A DNA stretch of 64,000 nt from assembly GCF_037152535.1 (NCBI RefSeq), contig NZ_JBBCMA010000006.1, positions 1 to 64,000 of the forward strand. Direction: 5' to 3'. The notes under the pieces were generated by a model that saw nothing but the letters and a program-made list of their open reading frames with translations, did not search any database and was not told the DNA's origin. Position numbers and translations under genes: made by a program. This stretch comes from Leclercia sp. AS011. Lineage in GTDB: Bacteria; Pseudomonadota; Gammaproteobacteria; Enterobacterales; Enterobacteriaceae. Positions 9,924-21,456 of this stretch are shown here, piece by piece (position 1 is the first letter of the stretch; every line of letters starts with the position of its first letter).

Positions 9924-10776
9924 TTTCGCCTCCCGTCAGCCCGGCTCGCGCCATTCGCGCCAGCACCCAGTCCCGGGCTTTTGCCACCTCCTGCAGCGGA
10001 TCCTCCGCGGTTTCACTCCACATCTCAATCAGGTAAGGCCCGCAGTAACCGCTGTGATTGAGGGTGGTGAAACAGGCTTCGAAATCTACCACGCCCGTGC
10101 CGAACGGCACGTTTTTGAATACGCCAGGCCGGGTGTCTTTAACGTGAACCGCCACGATATGGCCGATTCCGGCCTGCAGCTCCATAGCCACATCGTTATC
10201 CCAGGCGGACAGGTTGCCGATATCGGGATAGAGCTGGAACCAGGGGTTATTGAGGTAGTGGGCATAACCCAGCGCCTTGCTGATGGAGTTCATCAGCGGG
10301 TAGTCCATGATCTCCATAGCCAGTGTCACCTGGGCACGGCTCGCCATCTCTACGCTCTCTTTCAGCCCCTCACGAAAGCGCCGCCGCGTTTCGTTGTTAG
10401 CCTGCTGGTAATAGACGTCATAACCCGCCAGCTGGATAACGCGGATCCCCACGTCCTGGGCGAAGCGAATCGCTTTACGCATGATCGCCAGCCCCTGCGC
10501 CCGCACGGCATCATCTTCGCTGCCGAGCGGAAAGCGACGATGGGCACTCAGGCACATCGACGGCACGCGCACACCGGTTTCGGCCACCGCATTCACCAGC
10601 GCCAGACGCTCCTCGCGGCTCCAGTCGAGTCGGGAGAGGCGCGTATCCGTCTCATCCACCGACATTTCGACGAAATCGAACCCCAGAGAACGGGCCAGTT
10701 TCAGCCGCTCGAGCCAGCACTCCCCGGCAGGGAGTGCCTTTTCATAGATGCCAAGCGGCACCTGCTTGCTTAACAT
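9910..10776 (-). CDS. ulaE: L-xylulose-5-phosphate 3-epimerase UlaE
   Basis: This TIM-barrel epimerase (288 residues; 284 in E. coli) converts L-xylulose 5-phosphate to L-ribulose 5-phosphate. It begins [21 protein letters not shown] as in E. coli, with metal ligands expected in [32 protein letters not shown] and the C-terminal LIEMWSE. The C-terminus carries four extra residues. It overlaps ulaF and starts 9 bp after ulaD, consistent with coupled translation. Confidence 0.95.
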   Translation of the reverse strand: MLSKQVPLGIYEKALPAGECWLERLKLARSLGFDFVEMSVDETDTRLSRLDWSREERLALVNAVAETGVRVPSMCLSAHRRFPLGSEDDAVRAQGLAIMRKAIRFAQDVGIRVIQLAGYDVYYQQANNETRRRFREGLKESVEMASRAQVTLAMEIMDYPLMNSISKALGYAHYLNNPWFQLYPDIGNLSAWDNDVAMELQAGIGHIVAVHVKDTRPGVFKNVPFGTGVVDFEACFTTLNHSGYCGPYLIEMWSETAEDPLQEVAKARDWVLARMARAGLTGGENAAA

Positions 10777-10785
10777 AGCCGCTCC

Positions 10786-11436
10786 TTATCCCCACAGCTG
10801 GGCGATGGAACGTTTAAACTGACGCGCCGCTTCCACCGGCGAAGCGGCATCACGGATGCTGCGCCCGGCGATAAAGACATGAATCGGGATACCTTTGAAC
10901 AGCGGCAGATCCTCCAGCGCCAGGCCGCCGGTGACGGTGACCTTAAAGCCCATCTCCGCCAGGCGCTTAACCGCGGTGATATCGGCCTCGCCCCAGGCAA
11001 CCCCCGCCGCCTGCGCATCGCGGCTGCGGTGATAGACTACCTGCTGAATACCGGCTTCACGCCACGCTTTCGCCTGCTCCCAGGTCCAGAAACCGGTGAG
11101 TTCGATCTGCACATCGCCGTTAAACTCTTTGGCAACGTCCAGCGCCCCTTTGGCGGTGTTAATGTCCGCGCAGCAGATCACCGTCACCCAGTCGGCGTTG
11201 GCTTCGAAACACATCCGCGACAGGATTTTGCCCGCATCGGCGATCTTGGCATCGGCCAGCACAATTTTGTGCGGATAGAGCGCTTTCAGATCGCGCACGG
11301 CGCGAACGCCCTCTCCCACACACAGAATGGTGCCCACTTCGATGATGTCCACCTCTTCGGCGATAAGACGCGTGGTTTCGTAAGCGTGGGCCAGAGTCTG
11401 GTTATCCAGCGCGACCTGCAACATTGGTAATGACAT
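10786..11436 (-). CDS. ulaD: 3-keto-L-gulonate-6-phosphate decarboxylase UlaD
   Basis: This orotidine-5'-phosphate-decarboxylase-superfamily enzyme (216 residues) decarboxylates 3-keto-L-gulonate 6-phosphate to L-xylulose 5-phosphate with Mg2+. Seen here are the N-terminal [18 protein letters not shown] strand, the catalytic [11 protein letters not shown] segment (the DxK motif) and the C-terminal phosphate-binding loop [13 protein letters not shown]. It lies between ulaC and ulaE with 12 and 9 bp gaps. Confidence 0.97.
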   Translation of the reverse strand: MSLPMLQVALDNQTLAHAYETTRLIAEEVDIIEVGTILCVGEGVRAVRDLKALYPHKIVLADAKIADAGKILSRMCFEANADWVTVICCADINTAKGALDVAKEFNGDVQIELTGFWTWEQAKAWREAGIQQVVYHRSRDAQAAGVAWGEADITAVKRLAEMGFKVTVTGGLALEDLPLFKGIPIHVFIAGRSIRDAASPVEAARQFKRSIAQLWG

Positions 11437-11448
11437 TTCAGTTCCCTC

Positions 11449-11916
11449 TCAGAGTGCCGCCGCAGTGGCGTTATCGATTAAATCCAGCACGTCCTGCTCG
11501 GTACGGCAGGCGCGTAAACGGTCGAAATTGGCTTCATCTTCAAACAGATTGACGATCTGCATGATGCCCACCTCCTGGTGGGTGTTGGCATCAACCGCCG
11601 CCATGGTGATGAGGATATCGACCGGATCGTTATCTTCGTGGTTAAACACCAGCGGCGTTTTCAGGGTGACCAGAGCGAAACCGGTTTTTTTGACCCCCTC
11701 CTCCGGGCGGCCATGCGGCATCGCCAGCCCCGGCGCGATCACAAAATACGGACCAAACTGCGCCACCCCATCGAGAATGGCCTGGTAGTAGCGCGGCTCA
11801 ACCACATCGGCCTTAACCAGCAAATCAACGCTCAGCTTGACCGCTTCCTGCCAGGTGCTGGCCTCGGCCTGTAACAGGATGGAGTGGTTTTCTGCCAGCG
11901 AATCACGGAGTTTCAT
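11449..11916 (-). CDS. ulaC: Ascorbate-specific PTS enzyme IIA UlaC
   Basis: This cytoplasmic IIA component (155 residues, mannitol/fructose-type IIA fold) passes phosphate from HPr to UlaB. The active-site histidine is in [17 protein letters not shown]. Flanking motifs ([27 protein letters not shown]) match the family. It sits between ulaB and ulaD in the operon. Confidence 0.96.
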   Translation of the reverse strand: MKLRDSLAENHSILLQAEASTWQEAVKLSVDLLVKADVVEPRYYQAILDGVAQFGPYFVIAPGLAMPHGRPEEGVKKTGFALVTLKTPLVFNHEDNDPVDILITMAAVDANTHQEVGIMQIVNLFEDEANFDRLRACRTEQDVLDLIDNATAAAL

Positions 11917-11925
11917 AGGGCCTCC

Positions 11926-12231
11926 TTACTTCACGTCTTGCGGGAAGTGTTCTTTGATCACCTCCAGCAGTTTTGGGCCAAAATCCGCGGGCGACAGCAT
12001 GTTGCGTACCCCCACCACATATTTATTGCCTGTCACGCTAATTTCACCGGCGATATGGGTCGAGGCGATGATGATGTCCGCGCCGTTCAGTTCACTTTTG
12101 TATTCACCTACCGCGCAGCTGTTCACCGTGTGGTCAATGTTTGACTGGGTTAAGAACTGGTCCACTTTCATCTTCATGATCATGGAGCTACCTTGCCCGT
12201 TGCCACACACAGCCAGGATACGTACGGTCAT
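11926..12231 (-). CDS. ulaB: Ascorbate-specific PTS enzyme IIB UlaB
   Basis: A 101-residue IIB protein with the active-site cysteine in the N-terminal P-loop ([16 protein letters not shown]). It accepts phosphate from UlaC and phosphorylates ascorbate carried by UlaA. Length and sequence match E. coli. Gaps of 12 bp to ulaA and 9 bp to ulaC indicate one transcript. Confidence 0.97.
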   Translation of the reverse strand: MTVRILAVCGNGQGSSMIMKMKVDQFLTQSNIDHTVNSCAVGEYKSELNGADIIIASTHIAGEISVTGNKYVVGVRNMLSPADFGPKLLEVIKEHFPQDVK

Positions 12232-12243
12232 AATCGAAACTCC

Positions 12244-14001
<1,758 letters not shown>

Positions 14002-15066
14002 ATGAGTAAAGTGAACACTATTACCCGCGAATCATGGATCCTCAGCACCTTCCCGGAATGGGGAACCTGGCTGAATGAAGAGATTGAACAGGAGCAGGTC
14101 GCGCCTGGCACTTTTGCCATGTGGTGGCTGGGTTGTACCGGGATCTGGTTGAAGTCCCAGGGCGGCGCAAACGTCTGTGTCGACTTCTGGTGCGGGACCG
14201 GCAAGCAAAGCCACGGTAATCCGCTGATGAAAAAAGGACATCAGATGCAGCGTATGGCGGGGGTGCAGAAGCTGCAGCCGAACCTGCGGACCACGCCGTT
14301 TGTCCTCGATCCGTTCGCCATTCGTCAGATCGATGCCGTACTGGCGACCCACGATCACAACGATCACATTGATGTGAATGTTGCCGCCGCCGTGATGCAA
14401 AACTGCGCGCCGGATGTCCCCTTTATTGGCCCCCAGACCTGCGTGGATATCTGGATCGGCTGGGGCGTGCCAAAAGAGCGCTGTATCGTAGTGAAGCCGG
14501 GCGACGTGGTGAAAATCAAAGACATTGAAATCCACGCCCTGGATGCGTTTGACCGCACGGCCCTGATTACCCTGCCGGCCGACCAGAAGGCAGCCGGTGT
14601 GCTGCCGGACGGCATGGATGAGCGCGCGGTGAACTATCTGTTCAAAACCCCGGGCGGCACGCTGTACCACAGCGGTGACTCGCACTACTCCAACTACTAT
14701 GCCAAACACGGCAACGAGCACCATATCGACGTGGCGCTAGGCTCCTATGGCGAGAACCCGCGCGGCATCACCGATAAGATGACCAGCGCCGATATTCTGC
14801 GCATGGCAGAAGCGCTCAACACCCAGGTGGTGATCCCGTTCCACCACGATATCTGGTCTAACTTCCAGGCCGATCCGCAGGAGATCCGCGTGCTGTGGGA
14901 GATGAAAAAAGATCGTCTGAAATATGGCTTTAAGCCGTTTATCTGGCAGGTGGGCGGCAAGTTTACCTGGCCGCTGGATAAAGACAATTTTGAGTATCAC
15001 TACCCGCGCGGCTTTGACGACTGCTTTACCATTGAGCCAGATCTGCCGTTTAAATCATTCCTGTAA
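14002..15066 (+). CDS. ulaG: L-ascorbate-6-phosphate lactonase UlaG
   Basis: This cytoplasmic metallo-beta-lactamase-fold hydrolase (354 residues) opens the lactone ring of L-ascorbate 6-phosphate, the first cytoplasmic step after PTS import. The metal-binding motif THDHNDHID lies near residue 120, with further ligands expected in [12 protein letters not shown] and [10 protein letters not shown]. The ATG at 14002 gives the E. coli start [14 protein letters not shown]; the upstream in-frame ATG at 13978 overlaps a purine-rich GAGGAAGAGGGAG ribosome-binding stretch. It is divergent from ulaA and followed by ulaR. Confidence 0.97.
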   Translation: MSKVNTITRESWILSTFPEWGTWLNEEIEQEQVAPGTFAMWWLGCTGIWLKSQGGANVCVDFWCGTGKQSHGNPLMKKGHQMQRMAGVQKLQPNLRTTPFVLDPFAIRQIDAVLATHDHNDHIDVNVAAAVMQNCAPDVPFIGPQTCVDIWIGWGVPKERCIVVKPGDVVKIKDIEIHALDAFDRTALITLPADQKAAGVLPDGMDERAVNYLFKTPGGTLYHSGDSHYSNYYAKHGNEHHIDVALGSYGENPRGITDKMTSADILRMAEALNTQVVIPFHHDIWSNFQADPQEIRVLWEMKKDRLKYGFKPFIWQVGGKFTWPLDKDNFEYHYPRGFDDCFTIEPDLPFKSFL

Positions 15067-15078
15067 TGACCCCTTCAT

Positions 15079-15099
15079 CGCCAGGCCCAGCGCCTGGCG
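15079..15099 (+). terminator. Hairpin terminator after ulaG
   Basis: CGCCAGGC pairs with GCCTGGCG across a short loop 12 bp after the ulaG stop codon, followed by a T-rich stretch (CATCTTTTA). It may end or attenuate transcription before ulaR. Confidence 0.5.
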
Positions 15100-15174
15100 A
15101 TTCCATCTTTTACTTAGTAATTTCAGACTATTTCAAATATCATCTTTTAAAATCAATTTATTTCGGAATAGCTC

Positions 15175-15930
15175 ATGACAGAAGCACAGCGGCATCAAAT
15201 TTTACTGGAACTCCTGGCGCAAACGGGGTTTATCACCGTGGAACAGGTGATTGCCCGGCTGGGCGTCTCCCCCGCCACCGCGCGCCGGGATATCAATAAA
15301 CTTGATGAGAGCGGGAAGCTGAAGAAAGTCCGTAACGGTGCCGAAGCCATCAGCCAACAGCGCCCGCGCTGGTCTCCGATGAATATTCATCAGGCGCAGA
15401 ATCACGACGAAAAAGTCCGTATTGCCCGGGCCGCTTCCCAACTGGTGAATCCTGGCGAAAGCGTGGTGATCAACTGTGGTTCTACCGCCTTCCTGCTGGG
15501 CCGCGAAATGTGCGGCAAGCCGGTGCAGATCATCACCAACTACCTGCCGCTGGCCAACTATCTCATCGATCAGGAGCACGAAAGCGTGGTGATCATGGGC
15601 GGGCAGTACAACAAGAGCCAGTCCATTACCTTAAGCCCCCAGGACAGCGAGAACACGCTGTATGCCGGGCACTGGATGTTTACCAGCGGCAAAGGCCTTA
15701 CCGCCGAGGGGCTGTATAAAACCGATATGCTGACGGCGATGGCAGAGCAGAACATGCTGAACGTGGTCGGCAAGCTGGTGGTGCTGGTCGACAGCAGCAA
15801 GGTTGGCGAGCGCGCGGGCATGTTGTTCAGCCGCGCCGAGCAGATTGACCTGGTGATCACCGGTAAAAGCGCCGACCCACAGATCCTCCAGAAACTGGAA
15901 GATCAGGGGGTGAAAATCCTGCGCGTTTAA
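15175..15930 (+). CDS. ulaR: DeoR-family repressor of the ula regulon UlaR
   Basis: This transcription repressor (251 residues) has an N-terminal DeoR helix-turn-helix ([27 protein letters not shown]) and a C-terminal sugar-phosphate sensor domain ([15 protein letters not shown]...[13 protein letters not shown]). L-ascorbate 6-phosphate releases the E. coli protein from DNA. It lies immediately downstream of its target ulaG. Its stop codon overlaps that of convergent yjfP within TTTAAA. Confidence 0.96.
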   Translation: MTEAQRHQILLELLAQTGFITVEQVIARLGVSPATARRDINKLDESGKLKKVRNGAEAISQQRPRWSPMNIHQAQNHDEKVRIARAASQLVNPGESVVINCGSTAFLLGREMCGKPVQIITNYLPLANYLIDQEHESVVIMGGQYNKSQSITLSPQDSENTLYAGHWMFTSGKGLTAEGLYKTDMLTAMAEQNMLNVVGKLVVLVDSSKVGERAGMLFSRAEQIDLVITGKSADPQILQKLEDQGVKILRV

Positions 15931-16658
15931 AGGTGCTGACGGAAAAACGCCACCGTCGCATCGAGGGCAGTCGGCGTGATGCGATGTTTGACGCCCGCCT
16001 CCCACAAACAGGTCAGGTTTTTGTCCAGTCCTGCCTGCTGCAAGGCCTGCTGCAGACGGAAGGTCTCCGCGGCGGGCACCACGTCATCCTGCTCCCCATG
16101 CCACAGCAGCAGCGGGCGATTGGCCAGGCGAGGTAGCGCGGTCGTGACTTCCCAGTCGGCAAGCGGAGAGACCATTTCCGCAAATGCCCCGGGTTGCAGC
16201 GGCGGAAACAGCGTGCGGGCCAGCGAGGTAAAGTAGCCAGAACCCATCAGGCTTGCCACGCATTTCACCGCCGGATGGCGCGTCATAATGCCCAGTGCAG
16301 TCATCCCGCCCATCGAGGCTCCGGCGACCGCGAGGCGCTCATCCGCCACCAGCCCGTCCTGGTACAACGCATCCCGCAGCGCAGCAAACTCCGTCAGGTT
16401 GCCATTCAGGATCGGCCAGAACTGCCCCAGACGGGCCTGCTCATCTCCTGTAAAGCGTGCGCCATGATCCGGTGCGTCCGGCATCACCACCCGAAAACCA
16501 GCCTGCGCCAGAGCCACCGCAAAATAGCTGTAGACCAGCTTTGATGAGGTAAAACCATGATAAAAAATAACAACCGGCAGCGGTTGAGACCGTTTTCCTG
16601 CCGGAACGGCGTGTACACTCTCAAGGTCGCCAAATTGCCGTATTTCAAGTTCAATCAT
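15927..16658 (-). CDS. yjfP: Serine esterase YjfP (alpha/beta hydrolase)
   Basis: A cytoplasmic alpha/beta-hydrolase of 243 residues (249 in K-12) with carboxylesterase activity on short acyl esters in E. coli. The oxyanion region is [23 protein letters not shown], the nucleophile elbow is [11 protein letters not shown], and the acid and histidine lie in [13 protein letters not shown] and GVKHRITP. The ATG at 16658 follows a GAGG ribosome-binding site; the in-frame GTG three bases upstream is less likely. The physiological substrate is unknown. Confidence 0.93.
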   Translation of the reverse strand: MIELEIRQFGDLESVHAVPAGKRSQPLPVVIFYHGFTSSKLVYSYFAVALAQAGFRVVMPDAPDHGARFTGDEQARLGQFWPILNGNLTEFAALRDALYQDGLVADERLAVAGASMGGMTALGIMTRHPAVKCVASLMGSGYFTSLARTLFPPLQPGAFAEMVSPLADWEVTTALPRLANRPLLLWHGEQDDVVPAAETFRLQQALQQAGLDKNLTCLWEAGVKHRITPTALDATVAFFRQHL

Positions 16659-16796
16659 CACTGGGCCTCATGCTAAAGGGTGATTTAAAATGTTGAGAAC
16701 TGGATTACGCTTTCGCACAATTTTCATTCGAAATTTACGCCACAGCTAACAATTTGGGAACATTCCCCCAATCCTAAATCAACAGAGTTCTACACT

Positions 16797-17126
16797 ATGG
16801 CTATCAGGAAACGAGATATGGTTATGCGAAGGTTTGCTGCTTTATTGCTGATGCTGGTATTGGGCGGGTGTAGTGCCCTGGAAGGCACGCCACAGCCTGC
16901 ACCACCGGTTGCCGACCACCCACAAGAAATTCGTCGTAATCAGACGGAAGGATTACAACGGATGGGTACCGTCACCGCACTTGAGCGAGGCTCTCCCGAT
17001 GATGTGGAAGATGCCATTAAAGCAAAAGCCGTCGCCGCGAAGGCAGATTATTACGTCATTGTCCTTATCGATGAAACTATCGTGACCGGACAATGGTATT
17101 CGCAGGCCATTTTATACCGTAAATAA
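16797..17126 (+). CDS. bsmA: Biofilm/stress lipoprotein BsmA (YjfO)
   Basis: An outer-membrane lipoprotein precursor of 109 residues with one DUF1471 domain. The lipobox is LGGC with the lipidated cysteine at residue 25, preceded by a basic n-region and a Leu-rich core. The domain runs from LQRMGTVTALERGSPDD to the final strand WYSQAILYRK. E. coli BsmA affects biofilm maturation and peroxide/acid stress. The start at 16797 gives the same length as K-12, but an in-frame ATG at 16818 has a better AGGA context and would still leave a normal lipoprotein signal. Confidence 0.9.
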   Translation: MAIRKRDMVMRRFAALLLMLVLGGCSALEGTPQPAPPVADHPQEIRRNQTEGLQRMGTVTALERGSPDDVEDAIKAKAVAAKADYYVIVLIDETIVTGQWYSQAILYRK

Positions 17127-17274
17127 CGAGCGGTATTTAAACGACATTTACACTGCTTTGCGTCCATAGACGTTTTCCTGTCCACAATAAACTCCGTGCT
17201 TATGACAATGGAAGTGAGTTTATTTGCGAAGGATTGCCCGGCGGATACCGGGGACACGTAAAATGGAGCTGACG

Positions 17275-17550
17275 ATGAAACGATCTCTTGCTTTGACCTC
17301 TCTGTTACTCTCAGCCGGTCTGGTGAGTACTGCCGCACAGTCAGCCGAATTTGCCAGCGCTGATTGCGTGACGGGTTTAAATGAAATTGGACTGATTTCC
17401 GTGAGTGATATCTCAGGGAGTCCCCAAGATGTAGAGCGCATGATCGCGCTCAAGGCAGATGAACAGGGAGCGTCGTGGTATCGCATCATAACTATGCAGG
17501 AAGAGAGCCATGTTGATCGCTGGCGGGTACAAGCCATTCTCTACGCCTGA
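17275..17550 (+). CDS. yjfN: YjfN, DUF1471 periplasmic protein
   Basis: A secreted protein of 91 residues with a signal peptide (MKRSLALTSLLLSAGLVSTAAQSA) and a DUF1471 domain that is nearly identical to K-12 YjfN in its mature part (EFASADCVTGLNEIG, DEQGASWYRII, WRVQAILYA). In E. coli YjfN activates the periplasmic protease DegP. GGAGCTGACG precedes the ATG at 17275. It lies 148 bp after bsmA with a terminator behind it, so it is probably its own unit. Confidence 0.92.
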   Translation: MKRSLALTSLLLSAGLVSTAAQSAEFASADCVTGLNEIGLISVSDISGSPQDVERMIALKADEQGASWYRIITMQEESHVDRWRVQAILYA

Positions 17551-17561
17551 AAAGCGCCAAT

Positions 17562-17593
17562 AAAAAGCCACTAAAAAAGAGTGGCTTTTTAAT
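17562..17593 (+). terminator. Intrinsic terminator after yjfN
   Basis: An AAAAAGCCAC/GTGGCTTTTT stem with an A-rich loop is followed by TTTTTAATCTTT. Confidence 0.85.
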
Positions 17594-17722
17594 CTTTACA
17601 CTTCTATTATCCTTGTCGTTACTACCCCGAGACATTCTTGTAACATTTTGTTACATAAACCGCATAAATGTTATCCCCGCTCTGCCGTTGAAAAGCGTGA
17701 CCTTTTTAACAATGAGCAATTT

Positions 17723-19648
17723 ATGATCACCTTTTTCCGCCGTGCAGGTCTGGGCACAAAGCTATCGCTGCTTACCGGCTTGAGTGTTGCCACACTCTTT
17801 CTGCTTTTCACTTTTCTCCTGAGCTATAACACCAGTCAAAAACTCGAATCTCTGGCCATAGAAGATCTGCATAACCAGTCCACCGGCGTGGTCGACATGG
17901 TGCAGATGTTCAATACCAGCCTCACTGAAGAGGTGGAGAGCTATACCCGCCTGTTCACCACCTTTTTACCGCAGCCGCTGAATCTCGACGCCAGCCAGAC
18001 CCGCACTATTAACGGTCAGAACGTCCCGCTGCTGAAAGGCGGCGATACGGAACTCCATGAGAACAACGCCACGCCGGATGATTTTCTGAATCGCACCGGG
18101 GCCATCTCCACGCTGTTTGTTCGTAGCGGCGACGACTTTGTCCGCGTGGCGACCTCGCTGCGGAAAGAGAATGGTGATCGGGCCATCGGCACGGTACTGG
18201 ACCATGCCAGCCCGGCCTGGGCGGTGGTCAGCAAAGGTGAGGTGTATCGCGGCCTCGCCCTGCTGTTTGGCAAACGCTATATCACCCAGTATCAGCCGGT
18301 CAAAGACGCGGGCGGACAGGTGATCGCCATTATCTTCGTCGGGGTCGACATTACCCACTCGTGGAACGTCATGCGCGAGAAGATCCTCAGCCGCCGTCTG
18401 GGCGAGAGCGGTCATTTCTTTGTGCTGGACCGCAGTAATGGCAAAAATCACGGCCAGTACCTGTTCCATAGCGCTGAAGAGGGCCAGCGGCCAATGTGGG
18501 AGAACGATGTTCAGCAGCAGCTGCTGGGGGATAAATCTGGCACCCTGGAGCGTAAGAGCGCCGAGGGTCGCACGCTGATTATGGCCTGGACGCCGCTGCC
18601 GGGCTGGAACTGGACCATCGTGGGCGAGGTGGATAAAACCGTCCTGCTGGCCGATGTCACCAGCCTGCGCGATCGCTTCCTGCTGGCGGGCGTTGTTCTG
18701 TCCGCGCTCTTCGCCATGCTGTTCGTGTTTATAATCCGACGCTGGCTGTCACGCCCGCTGCAGGATGTGATTGGGCTGGCAGAACAGTATGCCGCAGGCG
18801 ATCTGCGCGCCACCCTGCCTGCCACCCGTCAGGATGAGGTGGGTCAGCTGATCAGTGCCATCAACGGCATTGGCGGCGGGCTGCAAAAAATCGTGCTGCA
18901 GGTACGCGAAGCCGCGGGGGATATCCATCTGGGCACCAACGCCCTGGCGGCAGATACCGGCGAGATCTCCGGGCAGATCAATAAGCAGGCCAGCAGCGTA
19001 GAAGAGACCTCCGCCAGCATGGAGCAGCTGGCCGCCAGCGTGCAGCAGAATGCGGCCAACATGGAGCAGACCCAGCAGCTGGTAGGCGAAACCTCCCGGG
19101 CGGTGCATCAGGGCGGGGAGACCGTCAGCAATGCTGTCGCCACCATGGATGATATTCGCGAGGCATCGAAACGTATCGAAGCCATCACGCGGGTGATTGA
19201 GGGCATCGCTTTCCAGACCAATATCCTGGCGCTGAACGCCGCGGTAGAAGCCGCCCGGGCGGGCGAGCACGGTAAAGGCTTCGCCGTGGTGGCCCAGGAA
19301 GTGCGTGCCCTGGCGGCGCGCAGCGCCAACGCGGTGAAAGAGATTGAACAGCTGATTGGCGATACGCTCAGCAAGGTGAGCGAAGGCCATGCCCTGTCGG
19401 AACAGACCCGTCATGCGATGGAGAGCATCATTGCGCACATCGACAATATCAATCAGCTGGTCACGGAGATTAACCATGCCTCCCGGGAGCAGTCGGCAGG
19501 CATCGGTCAGGTGAACCTGGCGATGACGCATATCGGCGAAGCGTCGCATATCAACGCCGACCGCGTCTCGCGCAGTGAACAGACGGCACTGGTCCTGCGT
19601 GAGAAAGGCTCACACCTGACCGAGCTGGTCAGCCTGTTCCGCCTGTAG
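17723..19648 (+). CDS. Methyl-accepting chemotaxis protein with a Cache-type sensor
   Basis: An inner-membrane chemoreceptor of 641 residues. TM1 is at about 13-37 ([22 protein letters not shown]). A long periplasmic region (about 38-335) contains [14 protein letters not shown], a [19 protein letters not shown] block and [12 protein letters not shown], typical of the Cache_3-Cache_2 fused sensor. TM2 (about 338-360) is followed by HAMP and the signalling domain with the tip [19 protein letters not shown]. There is no NWETF pentapeptide; the protein ends LVSLFRL, so it probably relies on another receptor for efficient adaptation. The ATG at 17723 was chosen because the charged start and TM1 begin there. 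K-12 has no homologue at this place. The ligand is unknown. Confidence 0.9.
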   Translation: MITFFRRAGLGTKLSLLTGLSVATLFLLFTFLLSYNTSQKLESLAIEDLHNQSTGVVDMVQMFNTSLTEEVESYTRLFTTFLPQPLNLDASQTRTINGQNVPLLKGGDTELHENNATPDDFLNRTGAISTLFVRSGDDFVRVATSLRKENGDRAIGTVLDHASPAWAVVSKGEVYRGLALLFGKRYITQYQPVKDAGGQVIAIIFVGVDITHSWNVMREKILSRRLGESGHFFVLDRSNGKNHGQYLFHSAEEGQRPMWENDVQQQLLGDKSGTLERKSAEGRTLIMAWTPLPGWNWTIVGEVDKTVLLADVTSLRDRFLLAGVVLSALFAMLFVFIIRRWLSRPLQDVIGLAEQYAAGDLRATLPATRQDEVGQLISAINGIGGGLQKIVLQVREAAGDIHLGTNALAADTGEISGQINKQASSVEETSASMEQLAASVQQNAANMEQTQQLVGETSRAVHQGGETVSNAVATMDDIREASKRIEAITRVIEGIAFQTNILALNAAVEAARAGEHGKGFAVVAQEVRALAARSANAVKEIEQLIGDTLSKVSEGHALSEQTRHAMESIIAHIDNINQLVTEINHASREQSAGIGQVNLAMTHIGEASHINADRVSRSEQTALVLREKGSHLTELVSLFRL

Positions 19649-19651
19649 GGA

Positions 19652-21274
19652 TCAGGCCACGCCGCCCGTGGCGCGCAGCAGCAGGTCGTCCTGGACCTGC
19701 TCGCTGAGCAGGGATCCCCCGCGGGCGTCGAGCATTTCACGGCACCAGGCCTGCGCCACCGGCGGTGAGGCGTGGCGTAACATCTGCGCCCCCGCGCCCA
19801 GCAGGAAGATCTGCCGGGCGATCTCCCTGCCCTGTGCCTCCACAGGTTTACGCAGCTTCTGCTGTAGCTGACGCCAGCTGCGATCGAAGTGCCGATCCTG
19901 CCCCTTCACCCCGGCAAAATCATCGGCCAGCAGATCCATCACCGCAGGCTGCTTCGCCAGCACCCGCAGCACGTCCAGCCCCATGATATTCCCCGAGCCC
20001 TCCCAGATACTGTTGACCGGCATCTCCCGGTAGAGACGCGGCAGCTCGCTCTCTTCGCAGTAGCCGATACCGCCGAGAACCTCCATCGCTTCGGCGACGA
20101 AGGGGATCCCCGCTTTGCAGATCGTCAGTTTGGCGGCCGGGGTAAACAGCCGTGCCCACAGAGCTTCATGCTCACTGTCACGACGATCCCAGGCCCGCGC
20201 CAGGCGGAACAGGAGCGCGGTCTGCCCCTCCAGCTGCAGCGCCATGCGGCTTAGCACATCGCGCATCAGCGGCTGATCGATCAGGTTTTTACCAAAGGTC
20301 TGCCGCTGGTGGGCATGATACAAGGCCACCGAGAAGGCCCGGCGCATCAGGCCGTGGCTGCCGAGCGCGCAGTCGAACCGGGTGAGGCCGCCCATCTTCA
20401 GGATCTGGCGCACCCCTTCCCCCTCTTCGCCCAGCAGCCAGCCGCTGGCGTCGAGAAACTCGGCTTCGCTGCTAGCGTTGGCGCGGTTGCCCAGTTTGTC
20501 CTTCAGCCGCTCCAGATGGACGGCATTGCGCAGACCATCAGGCAGAAAACGCGGAACGAAGAAGCACGACAGGCCGCCTTTCGCCTGGGCCAGCACCAGG
20601 TGCGCATCGCTTTGCGGCACCGAGAAAAACCACTTATGCCCCACCAGCCGGTAGCTGCCGTCGCTGCAGCGCTCTGCCCGGGTGGTGTTGCTGAGAACAT
20701 CCGATCCGCCCTGCTTCTCCGTCATGCCCATACCGATCAACAGACCGCGCTTCTGGTTCCCCGGGGCAAGATGGGAGTCGTAGCGGTCGCTAAGGAGCGG
20801 CGTCAGCCAGTCGTGGAACGCGCGCGGTAACGCCTGTTGCAGCAGCGGCGTGGCGGCGTGGGTCATGGTAATTGGGCAGAGCGTGCCGGCTTCCACCTGC
20901 GCATGCAGGATAAAACGCGCCGCCCGGGCGACGAAGGCCCCTTTGCGCGCCTCCTCCTCCCACGCCAGGTTATGTACCCGGTTGGCGCATAGCCCCTGCA
21001 TCAGCAGGTGCCATGCGGGATGAAAGCGCACGTCGTCCAGCCGGGAGCCGCTGGCGTCAAAGCGCAGCAGCTCGGGTGGATTGACGTTAGCAAGGCGGCC
21101 CAGTTCCAGCGATTCTGCGGTTCCCAGCTGCTGGCCGATACTGGCAAGCAGCTCGGCGTCCCAGTCAGCGCCTTCACGGTTGACCGCTTCGCACAGGGCA
21201 CGATCGGAAAGAAAAAGGTTGCTGTTGGTGAGTGGCGCAGGCTGGTTAAAAACAGTGTGCGTCTGCCAGTGCAT
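19652..21274 (-). CDS. aidB: AidB, acyl-CoA dehydrogenase-like adaptive response protein
   Basis: An FAD-containing DNA-binding protein of 540 residues from the acyl-CoA dehydrogenase superfamily, induced by alkylating agents through Ada in E. coli and thought to protect DNA. It begins MHWQTHTVFNQPAPLTNSNLFLSD, with family motifs GMGMTEKQGGSDV, GHKWFFSVPQSDAHLVLAQ and the C-terminal EGSGNIMGLDVLRVL. The C-terminal third carries the basic DNA-binding surface in the E. coli structure. It is convergent with the chemoreceptor with only 3 bp between stop codons. Confidence 0.96.
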   Translation of the reverse strand: MHWQTHTVFNQPAPLTNSNLFLSDRALCEAVNREGADWDAELLASIGQQLGTAESLELGRLANVNPPELLRFDASGSRLDDVRFHPAWHLLMQGLCANRVHNLAWEEEARKGAFVARAARFILHAQVEAGTLCPITMTHAATPLLQQALPRAFHDWLTPLLSDRYDSHLAPGNQKRGLLIGMGMTEKQGGSDVLSNTTRAERCSDGSYRLVGHKWFFSVPQSDAHLVLAQAKGGLSCFFVPRFLPDGLRNAVHLERLKDKLGNRANASSEAEFLDASGWLLGEEGEGVRQILKMGGLTRFDCALGSHGLMRRAFSVALYHAHQRQTFGKNLIDQPLMRDVLSRMALQLEGQTALLFRLARAWDRRDSEHEALWARLFTPAAKLTICKAGIPFVAEAMEVLGGIGYCEESELPRLYREMPVNSIWEGSGNIMGLDVLRVLAKQPAVMDLLADDFAGVKGQDRHFDRSWRQLQQKLRKPVEAQGREIARQIFLLGAGAQMLRHASPPVAQAWCREMLDARGGSLLSEQVQDDLLLRATGGVA

Positions 21275-21456
21275 AATGTATCCCTCCTTCTATGGCAATA
21301 AGGTAATTATGGACAGACCGGGCAGCCGCCGCACGGAAGCGGGCGCAAAATTTCGCCATCTGCAAGCGTGAATCTGGTCACACAATGAACGAATAATAAA
21401 TTTCTTTGCTGCATTTATGGTGAATAATTTATTCACACCTCATGGAGAGCATAACA

